Shown here piece after piece: positions 1 to 8,763 of a stretch of 64,000 bases of DNA; position 1 is the stretch's first letter, and every line of letters begins with the position of its first letter. The stretch is from Streptomyces griseus subsp. griseus (GTDB taxonomy: Bacteria > Actinomycetota > Actinomycetes > Streptomycetales > Streptomycetaceae), in contig NZ_CP032543.1 in NCBI RefSeq assembly GCF_003610995.1, positions 6,448,001 to 6,512,000 of the forward strand, in the 5' to 3' direction. The position numbers and the translations under genes were made by a program. The notes below the pieces were generated by a model. The model did not search any database, was not told the DNA's origin, and saw only the letters and a list, made by a program, of their open reading frames with translations.

Positions 1-682
1 CCGCCTGGAGATCGTGGGTGCGGGCCGCCATCAGGATGCGCATCAGGATGTAGTGGTACGCGTCCGCCGGGTAACCGGGCGGCTGCTGGCCGACGACCAG
101 GGTCTTCATGTTGATCGACGCCATGAAGTCGGCCGGGCCGAAGATCAGCGTCTCCAGCCGGGGCGAGGCGGCGGCGATGTCGTCGATGTTCACCAGGCCC
201 TTGGCGTTCTCGATCTGCGCCTCGATGCCGATCCTCCCGACCTCGAAGCCCATCGTCTTCTCGATCTGGGTCAGCAGCAGGTCCAGCGCCACGACCTGCT
301 GGGCGTCCTGGACCTTCGGCAGCATGATGCAGTCGAGGTTGGGCCCCGAGCCCTCGACGACCGTGATGACGTCCCGGTACGTCCAGTGCGTCGTCCAGTC
401 GTTGACCCGCACGACCCGGGTCTTGCCGCTCCAGTCACCGTTGTTCAGCGCGTCCACGATGGTGTGACGGGCGCCCTCCTTGGCCAGCGGCGCGCAGGCG
501 TCCTCCAGGTCCAGGAAGACCTGGTCGGCCGGGAGGCCCTGGGCCTTCTCCAGGAAGCGCGGGTTGGAGCCCGGCACGGCCAGACACGAACGCCGCGGGC
601 GCAGGCGGTTGACCGGTGAACGCGCGGCGGAGCCGCTCTCTGCCGGGGCGGTGGTGGGCGACGGGTGGGCGGGCGTGGTCAT
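1..682 (-). CDS. CoA ester lyase, malyl-CoA/citramalyl-CoA lyase type (HpcH/CitE family), 3' end outside window
   Basis: The first 227 residues are present; the C-terminus runs off the left edge. The N-terminus has a Ser/Pro-rich leader and then LRPRRSCLAVPGSNPRF, the usual opening of CitE-like TIM barrels. LDLEDACAP and later IEAQIENAKGLVNI and FGPADFMASI are the conserved Mg2+/CoA-ester lyase segments. In the ethylmalonyl-CoA pathway this family cleaves methylmalyl-CoA or malyl-CoA to glyoxylate plus an acyl-CoA. The start ATG overlaps the TGA of the upstream mutase gene (ATGA) and has GGAGG 7 nt upstream, so translation is probably coupled. The exact substrate is inferred from the neighbours. 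Confidence 0.88.
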   Translation of the reverse strand, partial: MTTPAHPSPTTAPAESGSAARSPVNRLRPRRSCLAVPGSNPRFLEKAQGLPADQVFLDLEDACAPLAKEGARHTIVDALNNGDWSGKTRVVRVNDWTTHWTYRDVITVVEGSGPNLDCIMLPKVQDAQQVVALDLLLTQIEKTMGFEVGRIGIEAQIENAKGLVNIDDIAAASPRLETLIFGPADFMASINMKTLVVGQQPPGYPADAYHYILMRILMAARTHDLQA

Positions 683-2691
683 GCGGAGACCTCCAGAGGG
701 TCGAGCTTGTTCGCTTTCCGGATCTCGTCGACGATACGGCCGATGATCTCCGTGATGCCGAAGTCCTTCGGGGTGAAGACGGCGGCCACACCGGCTCCGA
801 TGAGCGCGGCGGCGTCGCCCGGCGGGATGATGCCGCCCGCGATCACCGGGATGTCCGGCGCCCCGGCCTCGCGTAGCCGGTGCAGCACATCGGGGACCAG
901 CTCCGCGTGCGAGCCGGAGAGGATGGAGAGCCCCACGCAGTGCACGTCCTCGGCGAGCGCCGCGTCGGTGATCTGCTCCGGGGTCAGCCGGATCCCCTGG
1001 TAGACCACCTCGAACCCGGCGTCCCGCGCCCGTACGGCGATCTGCTCGGCCCCGTTGGAGTGCCCGTCCAGGCCCGGCTTGCCGACCAGCAGGCGCAGCC
1101 GTCCCACGCCCAGGTCGGCGGCGGTGCGGGTGACCTTCTCGCGGACCAGTGAGAGCGTGCTGCCCGGCTCGGCGGTGACCGCGACCGGGGCCGAGGAGAC
1201 CCCGGTGGGCGCGCGGAACTCGCCGAAGACGTCCCGCAGCGCCCAGGACCACTCGCCGGTGGTGACGCCCGCGCGGGCGCACTCGACGGTGGCTTCCATC
1301 ATGTTCTCGGTGCCCGCGGCGGCCTTCTTCAGCGCGGCCAGCGCCTCGGTCGCCCGGGCCTCGTCGCGGTTGTCCCGCCACTCGTGGAGGGCGGCGACGA
1401 CCCGGGCCTCGTTCTCGGGGTCGACGGTCATGATCGCGCCGTCGAGGTCGGAGGTGAGCGGGTTGGGCTCGGTCGTCTCGTAGATGTTGACGCCGACGAT
1501 CTTCTCCTCGCCACCCTCGATCCTCGCCCGCCGCGCCGCGTGCGAGGAGACCAGCTCCGACTTGAGGTATCCGGACTCGACGGCCGCCATCGCGCCGCCC
1601 ATCTGCTGGATCCGGTCCATCTCCGCCAGCGACTCCTCGACCAGCGAGTCGACCTTGGCCTCGATGACATGCGAACCGGCGAAGATGTCCTCGTACTCCA
1701 GCAGATCGCTCTCGTGCGCCAGCACCTGCTGGATCCGCAGGGACCACTGCTGGTCCCAGGGGCGGGGCAGGCCCAGCGCCTCGTTCCAGGCCGGGAGCTG
1801 TACGGCACGGGCGCGGGCGTCCTTGGAGAGGGTGACGGCCAGCATCTCCAGGACGATGCGCTGGACGTTGTTCTCCGGCTGCGCCTCGGTCAGGCCGAGG
1901 GAGTTGACCTGGACGCCGTAGCGGAAGCGCCGCTGCTTGGGGTCGGTGATGCCGTACCGCTCCCGGGTGACGCGGTCCCAGATGCGGCCGAAGGCGCGCA
2001 TCTTGCACATCTCCTCGATGAAGCGGACGCCGGCGTTCACGAAGAACGAGATCCGGGCGACCACATCGCCGAACTTCCCCTGCTCCACCTGTCCCGAGTC
2101 GCGGACCGCGTCGAGGACCGCGATGGCGGTCGACATGGCGTACGCGATCTCCTGGACCGGGGTGGCCCCCGCCTCCTGGAGGTGGTAGCTGCAGATGTTG
2201 ATCGGGTTCCACCTGGGGATGCGGTTGACCGTGTACGTGATCATGTCGGTGGTCAGCCGCAGCGAGGGCACCGGCGGGAAGACGTGCGTCCCGCGCGAGA
2301 GGTACTCCTTCACGATGTCGTTCTGCGTGGTCCCCTGGAGCCTGGTGGGGTCGGCCCCCTGCTCCTCCGCGACCACCTGGTAGAGCGCCAGCAGCCACAT
2401 GGCGGTCGCGTTGATCGTCATCGAGGTGTTCATCTGCTCCAGGGGGATGTCCTGGAACAGCCGGCGCATGTCTCCGAGGTGCGAGACGGGAACACCGACG
2501 CGGCCCACCTCGCCGCGGGCGAGAATGTGGTCCGGGTCGTATCCGGTCTGCGTCGGCAGATCGAAGGCGACCGAGAGACCGGTCTGGCCCTTGGCGAGGT
2601 TGCGGCGGTACAGCTCGTTGGACGCCTCGGCGGTCGAGTGACCGGCGTACGTCCGCATGAGCCAGGGCCGGTCCTTCTGACGTTCGGTCAT
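679..2691 (-). CDS. meaA: Ethylmalonyl-CoA mutase (MeaA-like, B12-dependent)
   Basis: A 670-residue single-chain cobalamin mutase. Residues 1-500 form the methylmalonyl-CoA-mutase-type TIM barrel (RTYAGHSTAEASNELYRRN, AFDLPTQTGYD, TSMTINATA). Residues about 535-665 are the B12-binding domain with the DGHSNG (DxHxxG) base-off motif, SILSGSH and IAGGIIP. It isomerises ethylmalonyl-CoA to methylsuccinyl-CoA, supplying methylmalonyl-CoA and glyoxylate units. The start sits 9 bp after the reductase gene, and its GAGG ribosome site overlaps that gene's TGA. The stop overlaps the next start, so the three genes form one transcription unit. Family assignment rests on motifs and on the Ccr neighbour. 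Confidence 0.93.
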   Translation of the reverse strand: MTERQKDRPWLMRTYAGHSTAEASNELYRRNLAKGQTGLSVAFDLPTQTGYDPDHILARGEVGRVGVPVSHLGDMRRLFQDIPLEQMNTSMTINATAMWLLALYQVVAEEQGADPTRLQGTTQNDIVKEYLSRGTHVFPPVPSLRLTTDMITYTVNRIPRWNPINICSYHLQEAGATPVQEIAYAMSTAIAVLDAVRDSGQVEQGKFGDVVARISFFVNAGVRFIEEMCKMRAFGRIWDRVTRERYGITDPKQRRFRYGVQVNSLGLTEAQPENNVQRIVLEMLAVTLSKDARARAVQLPAWNEALGLPRPWDQQWSLRIQQVLAHESDLLEYEDIFAGSHVIEAKVDSLVEESLAEMDRIQQMGGAMAAVESGYLKSELVSSHAARRARIEGGEEKIVGVNIYETTEPNPLTSDLDGAIMTVDPENEARVVAALHEWRDNRDEARATEALAALKKAAAGTENMMEATVECARAGVTTGEWSWALRDVFGEFRAPTGVSSAPVAVTAEPGSTLSLVREKVTRTAADLGVGRLRLLVGKPGLDGHSNGAEQIAVRARDAGFEVVYQGIRLTPEQITDAALAEDVHCVGLSILSGSHAELVPDVLHRLREAGAPDIPVIAGGIIPPGDAAALIGAGVAAVFTPKDFGITEIIGRIVDEIRKANKLDPLEVSA

Positions 2692-2700
2692 GGGAGAACC

Positions 2701-4038
2701 TCAGACGTTGCGGAAGCGGTTGATGGCGTCGATGTGCTGCTCGCGCATGTCCTGGTCGCGCACGCCCAGACCCTCGCGGGGGGCCAGTGCCAGGACGCCG
2801 ACTTTGCCCTGGTGGGCGTTGCGGTGGACGTCGTGGGCGGCCTGGCCGGTCTCCTCCAGGGTGTACGTCTTGGAGAGCGTCGGGTGGATCTTGCCCTTGG
2901 CGATGAGGCGGTTGGCCTCCCAGGCCTCGCGGTAGTTGGCGAAGTGGGAGCCGATGATCCGCTTGAGCGACATCCACAGGTAGCGGTTGTCGTACTCGTG
3001 CATGTAACCCGAGGTGGAGGCGCAGGTGGTGATGGTGCCGCCCTTGCGGGTGACGTAGACCGAGGCGCCGAAGGTCTCGCGGCCCGGGTGCTCGAAGACG
3101 ATGTCGATGTCCTCGCCGCCGGTGAACTCGCGGATGCGCTTGCCGAAGCGCTTCCACTCCTTCGGGTCCTGGGTGCGCTCGTCCTTCCAGAACTTGTAGC
3201 CTTCCGCGTTGCGGTCGATGACCGCCTCCGCGCCCATCGCCCGGCAGATGTCGGCCTTCTCCGGGGAGGAGACGACACAGACCGGGTTGGCGCCGCCGGC
3301 CAGCGCGAACTGGGTGGCGTACGAGCCGAGTCCGCCGCTGGCGCCCCAGATCAGCACGTTGTCCCCCTGCTTCATGCCGGCGCCGTTGCGCGAGACGAGC
3401 TGGCGGTACGCGGTGGAGTTGACCAGGCCGGGAGAGGCGGCCTCCTCCCAGCTGAGGTGCTTGGGCTTCGGCATCAGCTGGTTGGACTTGACGAGCGCGA
3501 TCTCCGCCAGGCCGCCGAAGTTGGTCTCGAAGCCCCAGATGCGCTGCTCGGGGTCGAGCATCGTGTCGTTGTGGCCGTCGGAGGACTCCAGCTCCACGGA
3601 GAGGCAGTGCGCGACGACCTCGTCGCCCGGGTTCCAGGCGTTCACGCCGGGGCCGGTGCGCAGGACGACGCCCGCCAGGTCGGAGCCGATGACGTGGTAG
3701 GGCAGGTCGTGGCGCTTGGTGAGCTCGCTGAGCCGCCCGTACCGCTCCAGGAAGCCGAAGGTGGACACCGGCTCGAAGATGGAGGTCCAGACGGAGTTGT
3801 AATTCACCGAGCTGGCCATCACGGCGACGAGGGCCTCGCCGGGGCCGAGTTCGGGGACCGGGACCTCGTCCAGGTGGAGCGACTTGCGGGGGTCCTTGTC
3901 ACGGGAGTCGAGGCCCGCGAACATCTCCGCCTCGTCCTTGTGCACGGTGATCGCGCGGTAGGACTCGGGGAGGGACAGGGCCGCGAAGTCCGCGGCGGTG
4001 CTGTCCTGCGATTGGATCGCGTCCAGGATTTCCTTCAC
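2701..4038 (-). CDS. ccr: Crotonyl-CoA carboxylase/reductase
   Basis: A 445-residue medium-chain dehydrogenase/reductase, matching the usual actinobacterial Ccr length. It reductively carboxylates crotonyl-CoA to ethylmalonyl-CoA using NADPH and CO2. The GroES-like half carries ASSVNYNSVWTSIFEP and GSDLAGVV. The Rossmann half has LIWGASGGLGSYATQ, and residues near DIVFEHPGRETFGASVYVT and IIGSHFANYREA are typical of the family. The GTG start was chosen because GGAGG lies 7 nt upstream and the protein then begins KEILDAIQSQ like known Ccr proteins; longer in-frame starts have no such site. It leads the ccr-meaA-lyase operon and supplies ethylmalonyl-CoA for the pathway and for polyketide extender units. 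Confidence 0.96.
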   Translation of the reverse strand: MKEILDAIQSQDSTAADFAALSLPESYRAITVHKDEAEMFAGLDSRDKDPRKSLHLDEVPVPELGPGEALVAVMASSVNYNSVWTSIFEPVSTFGFLERYGRLSELTKRHDLPYHVIGSDLAGVVLRTGPGVNAWNPGDEVVAHCLSVELESSDGHNDTMLDPEQRIWGFETNFGGLAEIALVKSNQLMPKPKHLSWEEAASPGLVNSTAYRQLVSRNGAGMKQGDNVLIWGASGGLGSYATQFALAGGANPVCVVSSPEKADICRAMGAEAVIDRNAEGYKFWKDERTQDPKEWKRFGKRIREFTGGEDIDIVFEHPGRETFGASVYVTRKGGTITTCASTSGYMHEYDNRYLWMSLKRIIGSHFANYREAWEANRLIAKGKIHPTLSKTYTLEETGQAAHDVHRNAHQGKVGVLALAPREGLGVRDQDMREQHIDAINRFRNV

Positions 4039-4264
4039 GGTGTTGCCTCCGGTGATGCGGCGTCGAGGGAACGCTTGAGGGGCCCTGCTGGCAGGGGGCG
4101 GTGCGGTGTGGAGGTGTTGCCGTCGGTTCGGCGGGTGGGGCTTCGGCTTTGCTCGGTGGAGCAGAAGGGTGCCTGTGACGCAGGCGTCCGGGCGCGCAGC
4201 GCGGTGGTTGCGGGGACAGCCGGCGTACGTGAGATCCCAGCACGCCGGCCGCCCGGACACCTTC

Positions 4265-4306
4265 AACGTATGGCACTCCGTGACACCTGACAAGGCACCC
4301 AGTGCC
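4265..4306 (-). promoter_or_regulatory. Candidate ccr promoter with two 13-bp operator-like repeats
   Basis: On the minus strand TTGTCA (4288-4293) and TACGTT (4265-4270) are separated by exactly 17 bp. GGCACCCAGTGCC (4294-4306) is an inverted repeat GGCAC-N3-GTGCC abutting the -35. GGCACTCCGTGAC (4272-4284) is its imperfect copy inside the spacer, matching at 10 of 13 positions with centres 22 bp apart. Transcription would start near 4258, leaving a leader of roughly 220 nt before the GTG. Nothing else was recognised in the 353-bp gap 4039-4391. Confidence 0.5.
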
Positions 4307-4391
4307 AACAATTTCTCTCACTTGTCATCTCGTAGGCACGCATGAGCAACACGATGGGCGTTACGAGACGTTCTGTCCTGCTGGCATGCGG

Positions 4392-5198
4392 TTACCGCAC
4401 CGGTCGGTACACATACGGCGTCGTCGTCCCCAGCTCCGTGAAGCCGATCCGGCCCAGGATCGGCGCGGACATGTCGGTCGCGTCGACCTGGAGGTGGCGG
4501 TAGCCGCGCTCGGCGGCGATCCGGGCCCGGTAGGCCACCAGCGCCCGGTAGACGCCCTTCCCGCGCCAGGCAGCCACCGTCCCGCCGCCCCAGAGCCCGG
4601 CGAAGCCCGTACCCGGGTACAGCTCCATCCGCCCGGAGCAGACCGGCTCCCCGCCGGTGTCCACCGCCATCACCGCCACGAAGTCCTCAGGAGCCTCCTC
4701 CAGCCGCCGCACCACCTGGTGGAGCAGCCGGGTCCCGTCCGTCCCGAACGCCCGCTCGTGGGCCCTGGCCATCAGCTCCGCCCCCGCCGCGTCGGTCACC
4801 GGCCGCAGGGTCACCCCCTCGGGCAGTTCGACCGGCCCGGCCATCAGCTCCGCGGGCGCCACGAGCAGCGTCTCCGGCTCCTCCGGCACGAATCCGCCGG
4901 CCCGCAGCCGGTCGCCCAGGTCGGCGGGGGAGTCATGGGCGTACAGCTTCCACTCGAAATCCGGCAGGCCGAGCGCCGTGCAGTGCGCGATCTGGTCGGC
5001 GATCGCCGCGTCCGCCCCCGCCGCGTCCAGCTCCGGGTCGGACCACACCACGCCGTTCCAGTCGTCGGGGCCGCCCACCTGGCGTACGACGGGCCCGACG
5101 CGCTCCACGCGTACGCCGGGCCCGTCCGGACGGGCGTGCTCCCGCATCTGGCGGTCGAACAGGTCACGAGTCTCGATGGCGTTGTCACTTGATCGCAT
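4392..5198 (-). CDS. GNAT-family N-acetyltransferase
   Basis: A 268-residue protein with a GNAT fold in the C-terminal half. GGGTVAAWRGKGVYRAL contains the acetyl-CoA pyrophosphate-binding R-G-x-G motif, followed by YRHLQVDATDMSAPILGRIGF, the usual beta5-alpha4 segment. The N-terminal half (about 1-130) is less conserved and may be a second, degenerate GNAT unit. The ATG is preceded by GAGGTGCGCGG. It lies upstream of ccr on the same strand but is separated from it by 353 bp with a separate promoter, so it need not belong to that operon. The acceptor substrate cannot be told from the sequence. Confidence 0.85.
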   Translation of the reverse strand: MRSSDNAIETRDLFDRQMREHARPDGPGVRVERVGPVVRQVGGPDDWNGVVWSDPELDAAGADAAIADQIAHCTALGLPDFEWKLYAHDSPADLGDRLRAGGFVPEEPETLLVAPAELMAGPVELPEGVTLRPVTDAAGAELMARAHERAFGTDGTRLLHQVVRRLEEAPEDFVAVMAVDTGGEPVCSGRMELYPGTGFAGLWGGGTVAAWRGKGVYRALVAYRARIAAERGYRHLQVDATDMSAPILGRIGFTELGTTTPYVYRPVR

Positions 5199-5329
5199 CC
5201 GCGCACCTCAGCACAGCGGCAACCGGTGAACCAGCCGTTTTCGGCCCGCGCGCGTCGAAGGACCGGCGCGGGGCAGACGTGCGGAACCAAGTGATCTTGA
5301 AGTAATCGTAGGACAGGGGTGGGACACCG

Positions 5330-6088
5330 ATGGCGATACCGGTCCGCAGAGGGAGCATGGGCAAGCGCCGGGGTCCCTTCGACATCCGCCGCACCACCTT
5401 CGGCTTCGCCCTGGTCGCGCTCATCCTCGCGAGCGGCGGCATGGCGCTGCGGGCCGCCTGGCAGAGCGCCGGCCGCCATCCGGTCGTCACCGGGCTGGTG
5501 ATCGCCCTGCTCATCCCGGTTGCCCTCCAGGTGCTGCGCCGCCGCAGGGCCCGGCGGATCGCCCGGACCGTCACGGAGACCGCGTACGGAATCGTCGACG
5601 CCGGAATCGCGGAGCTGGACGCCGCCGAGGCCGCCCGCGCGCAGGCTCTCCCCGAACCCGCCCACCCGGTCGACTACGCGCAGCTGGACCCGTACGCCTT
5701 CGAGGAGGCCGTGGCCGAACTCTGCCGGCGCGACGGCTGCGCGGACGCCGAGGTGGTGGGCGGCGCCGGAGACCTGGGCGCCGATGTGCTGGCCACCACC
5801 CCGGACGGCCGCCGCCTGGTCGTCCAGTGCAAGCGGTACGGGCCCGGTAACCGGGCCGGGTCCCAGGACCTCCAGCGCTTCGGCGGCACCTGCTACGCGG
5901 TCCACGAGGCGGACATCGCGCTCGTCGTGAGCACCGGCGGCTTCACCGAACCCGCGCTCGACTACGCCGAGCAGTGCGCCATCCTCTGCTACGGCCCCGA
6001 GGAGCTGGCCGCCTGGAGCGAGGGCGGCGCACCGCCGCCGTGGGCCGTCCCCGCCGAGGAGCCGGCCCCCGGGCTCAGCGCTCCTTGA
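5330..6088 (+). CDS. Membrane-anchored Mrr-like restriction endonuclease-fold protein
   Basis: A 252-residue protein. Residues about 25-65 contain two hydrophobic stretches (FGFALVALILASGG and VVTGLVIALLIPVAL) likely to be membrane segments, followed by an RRRRARR basic flank. Residues about 120-235 match the Mrr_cat PD-(D/E)xK nuclease fold: YAFEEAVAELC, then GGAGDLGADV (catalytic Asp) and LVVQCKRYG (QxK). It probably cleaves DNA, possibly modified DNA, from the membrane face; no methyltransferase partner is nearby. A second possible start is at 5357. Its 3' end overlaps the convergent TetR gene by 14 bp. Confidence 0.82.
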   Translation: MAIPVRRGSMGKRRGPFDIRRTTFGFALVALILASGGMALRAAWQSAGRHPVVTGLVIALLIPVALQVLRRRRARRIARTVTETAYGIVDAGIAELDAAEAARAQALPEPAHPVDYAQLDPYAFEEAVAELCRRDGCADAEVVGGAGDLGADVLATTPDGRRLVVQCKRYGPGNRAGSQDLQRFGGTCYAVHEADIALVVSTGGFTEPALDYAEQCAILCYGPEELAAWSEGGAPPPWAVPAEEPAPGLSAP

Positions 6089-6890
6089 GCGCCTGCTGGA
6101 TCGTCCGCATGACCTCGTCCAGCGGGGCGTCCGTACGCGCCACGGCGACGAGCACCTCGCCCTCGGCCGCCACCGTCGCCGCCGGGGCCCTGGCGGGCTC
6201 GGCCTGGGCGGTCCGGCCGGCCCCGATGCCGGTGCCGAAGGTGTCCCGCACGATGGCGAACGCCCGGTCCAGCTGGGCCTCCACATCGCCCTGGCCACCC
6301 GCCCGCAGCCAGCGGCGCAGCACGTGGTTGTGCGCGGTGACCACGGCGGACGCGGCCACCTCCGCCAGCAGGGGGTCGTCGTTGCCCACGTGGTGGTCGC
6401 GCTCGTCGAAGTGGCCCAGCAGATAGCGGGTGAACAGCCGCTCGTAGCGGGCCACCGACGCGATCTCGGCCTCCCGGAGGGTCGGTACCTCGCGGGTCAG
6501 TTTGTAGCGGGCCACGGAGACGGCGGGCTTGGCCGCGTACATCTTCATGACTTCCTTGATGCCGCGGCAGACCGTGTCGAGGGGGTGCTCGTGCGCGGGG
6601 GCGGCGTTCAGGACGGCCTCGGCCCTGACGAGGGTGTCGTCGTGGTCCGGGAAGATGGCCTCTTCCTTGGAGCGGAAGTGGCGGAAGAAGGTCCGCCGGG
6701 CCACGCCCGCGGCGCCCGCGATCTCGTCGACGGTCGTCGCCTCGTACCCCTTCGTGGCGAAGAGCTCCATCGCGGCTGCGGCCAGCTCGCGGCGCATCTT
6801 GAGCCGTTGGGCCGCGGCGCGCGTTCCCGCGGCGGTCTCCGGGGCGTCGGGCGCGGCGGTGGCACGGGGTGACTTGGCGGGCTGGGACAT
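6075..6890 (-). CDS. TetR-family transcriptional regulator
   Basis: About 271 residues. The helix-turn-helix lies near residues 35-80 (AMELFATKGYEATTVDEIAGAAGVARRTFFRHFRSK, split here as a description of one continuous motif) and is classic TetR. The C-terminal ligand-binding half is followed by an Ala/Pro-rich tail of about 55 residues. It lies 91 bp downstream of the doubled 3-hydroxyacyl-CoA dehydrogenase on the same strand, so it may control that gene or the ccr operon by sensing an acyl-CoA; this is inference. The start is uncertain: ATG at 6890 or 6908, neither with a clear ribosome site, so a leaderless message is possible. Confidence 0.88.
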   Translation of the reverse strand: MSQPAKSPRATAAPDAPETAAGTRAAAQRLKMRRELAAAAMELFATKGYEATTVDEIAGAAGVARRTFFRHFRSKEEAIFPDHDDTLVRAEAVLNAAPAHEHPLDTVCRGIKEVMKMYAAKPAVSVARYKLTREVPTLREAEIASVARYERLFTRYLLGHFDERDHHVGNDDPLLAEVAASAVVTAHNHVLRRWLRAGGQGDVEAQLDRAFAIVRDTFGTGIGAGRTAQAEPARAPAATVAAEGEVLVAVARTDAPLDEVMRTIQQALKER

Positions 6891-6981
6891 GGCATGAACG
6901 TAACGCATCGGTGCAGGGGAGCGCGCCTTCGGGGGCGGGCCGCCGGAGGGTCCCAGCAGCCCGCCCCACCCGGCTCCCGGA

Positions 6982-8763
6982 TCAGCGACGGGCATATTCG
7001 CGGAAGCCACGGCCCGTCTTGCGGCCGAGGCAGCCCGCGGCCACCAGGTGCTCCAGCAGCGGCGCCGGGGCGAGCCCCGGGTCACGGAACTCCTTGTGGA
7101 GCACCTTCTCGATCGCGAGGGAGACGTCCAGCCCCACGACGTCCAGCAGTTCGAACGGGCCCATCGGGTAGCCGCCGCCCAGCTTCATGGCCGCGTCGAT
7201 GTCGTCCAGCGAGGCGTAGTGCTCCTCGACCATCTTGATCGCGTTGTTGAGGTACGGGAACAGCAGCGCGTTCACGATGAACCCGGCCCGGTCCCCGCAG
7301 TCCACCGGGTGCTTGCGGATCTTCGCGCAGACCGCGCGGACCGTGGCGTGGACATCGTCGGCGGTCAGGACCGTACGGACGACCTCGACCAGCTTCATCG
7401 CGGGCGCCGGGTTGAAGAAGTGCATCCCGATGACGTCCTCGGGCCGGGCGGTGGCCCGGGCGACGGCGATGACGGGAAGGGAGGAGGTGGTGGTGGCGAG
7501 GACCGCGCCCGGGCGGCAGACCTTGTCCAGGGTGGCGAAGAGCTGCTGCTTGATCTCCAGGTCCTCGGCGACCGCCTCGACGGCGAGGTCGACCTCCGCG
7601 AACGCGTCCAGCGACCCGGCGGCCGTGATCCGGCCGAGCGTCTCGTCCCGCGCCTCGGCGGTGAGCCGCCCCTTGCCGACCGAACGCTCCAGTGACGTGG
7701 CGATCCGGGCCTTGGCGAGATCCGCCTTCTCCTGGCCGCGCGCCGCCAGGACCACGGTGTACCCGGCCTTGGCGAAGACCTCGGCGATCCCGGAGGCCAT
7801 GGTTCCGGAGCCGGCGACGCCGACGGAGGCGACGGAGTGCCCGTCACCGGCCGCCGCCTCGGCGGAAGGGGTCAGGGCGTCCGGCACGACACTCTGGCCG
7901 CCCGGGGCGTCGTACGTGTAGAAGCCGCGTCCCGCCTTGCGCCCGGTCAGCCCCGCCTCGCTGAGCTGGCCGAGGACGGGGGCGGGGGCGTGGAGGCGGT
8001 CGTGGGAGGCGGAGTACATGGCCTCCAGGACGGTCCGGGCGGTGTCGATGCCGATCAGGTCCAGCAGGGCGAGCGGGCCCATCGGCAGCCCGCAGCCCAG
8101 CTTCATCGCCGCGTCGATGTCCTCGCGGGACGCGTAGTTCGCCTCGTACATCGCGGCGGCCTGGTTCAGATAGCCGAAGAGCAGCCCGTCCGCGACGAAC
8201 CCGGGCCGGTCGCCGACCGCGACGGGCTCCTTGCCCAGCTCCCGGGCCAGCCTGGTGACGGCCTCGACGGCGGGCGGCGCGGTGAGCACCGAGGAGACCA
8301 CCTCGACCAGCTTCATCGCGGGCGCCGGGTTGAAGAAGTGCAGGCCGAGCACGCGCTCGGGCCGCTGCGACTCGGCGGCGAGCCGGGTCACCGACAGGGC
8401 GTTCGTGCCGGTGGCGAGGATCGCGGTGGGGGAGACGACGGCGTCCAGCTCCCGGAACACCTGCTGCTTGATCTCGTACGTCTCCGGCACGACCTCGATG
8501 ACCAGCTCGGCCTCGGCGGCGGCCGCGAGGGCGTCGGAGGTACGGAACCGGGCCAGTGCGCCGGCCCGCTCCCGCTCGGTGATCCGCCCGCGCCCGACGG
8601 CCCGGGCGGTGGAGGCTTCGAGGGAGGCGACGGCCTGCCGGGCGGCCGCCTCGTCGATGTCGATACCGATGACCTCGCGGCCCGCGAGAGCCAGGACCTC
8701 GGCGATGCCGGTGCCCATGGTGCCGAGGCCGACGACGGCAATGGTGGAGAGCGGGGTGTCCAT
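6982..8763 (-). CDS. Doubled 3-hydroxyacyl-CoA (3-hydroxybutyryl-CoA) dehydrogenase
   Basis: A 593-residue protein made of two tandem 3-hydroxyacyl-CoA dehydrogenases. Unit 1 (about 1-290) has the NAD motif VVGLGTMGTGIAEV; unit 2 (about 310-593) has VAGSGTMASGIAEV. Each unit repeats the catalytic HFFNPAPAMKLVEVV segment and the C-terminal helical part (DIDAAMKLG...PMGP). It interconverts acetoacetyl-CoA and 3-hydroxybutyryl-CoA, supplying crotonyl-CoA to the carboxylase/reductase encoded about 3 kb downstream on the same strand. Unit 2 has GSGTMASG where G-x-G-x-x-G is expected, and both units look intact. The ATG has GGAG 7 nt upstream. Confidence 0.92.
   Translation of the reverse strand: MDTPLSTIAVVGLGTMGTGIAEVLALAGREVIGIDIDEAAARQAVASLEASTARAVGRGRITERERAGALARFRTSDALAAAAEAELVIEVVPETYEIKQQVFRELDAVVSPTAILATGTNALSVTRLAAESQRPERVLGLHFFNPAPAMKLVEVVSSVLTAPPAVEAVTRLARELGKEPVAVGDRPGFVADGLLFGYLNQAAAMYEANYASREDIDAAMKLGCGLPMGPLALLDLIGIDTARTVLEAMYSASHDRLHAPAPVLGQLSEAGLTGRKAGRGFYTYDAPGGQSVVPDALTPSAEAAAGDGHSVASVGVAGSGTMASGIAEVFAKAGYTVVLAARGQEKADLAKARIATSLERSVGKGRLTAEARDETLGRITAAGSLDAFAEVDLAVEAVAEDLEIKQQLFATLDKVCRPGAVLATTTSSLPVIAVARATARPEDVIGMHFFNPAPAMKLVEVVRTVLTADDVHATVRAVCAKIRKHPVDCGDRAGFIVNALLFPYLNNAIKMVEEHYASLDDIDAAMKLGGGYPMGPFELLDVVGLDVSLAIEKVLHKEFRDPGLAPAPLLEHLVAAGCLGRKTGRGFREYARR

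Noticed and set aside
1384..4290. A 968-codon plus-strand open frame across meaA and ccr
   Set aside because: It spans two clearly coding minus-strand genes and has no domain; it is an antisense shadow.
5330..6088. Part of a restriction-modification or defence island
   Set aside because: No methyltransferase, helicase, toxin or other defence gene lies nearby; neighbours are metabolic.
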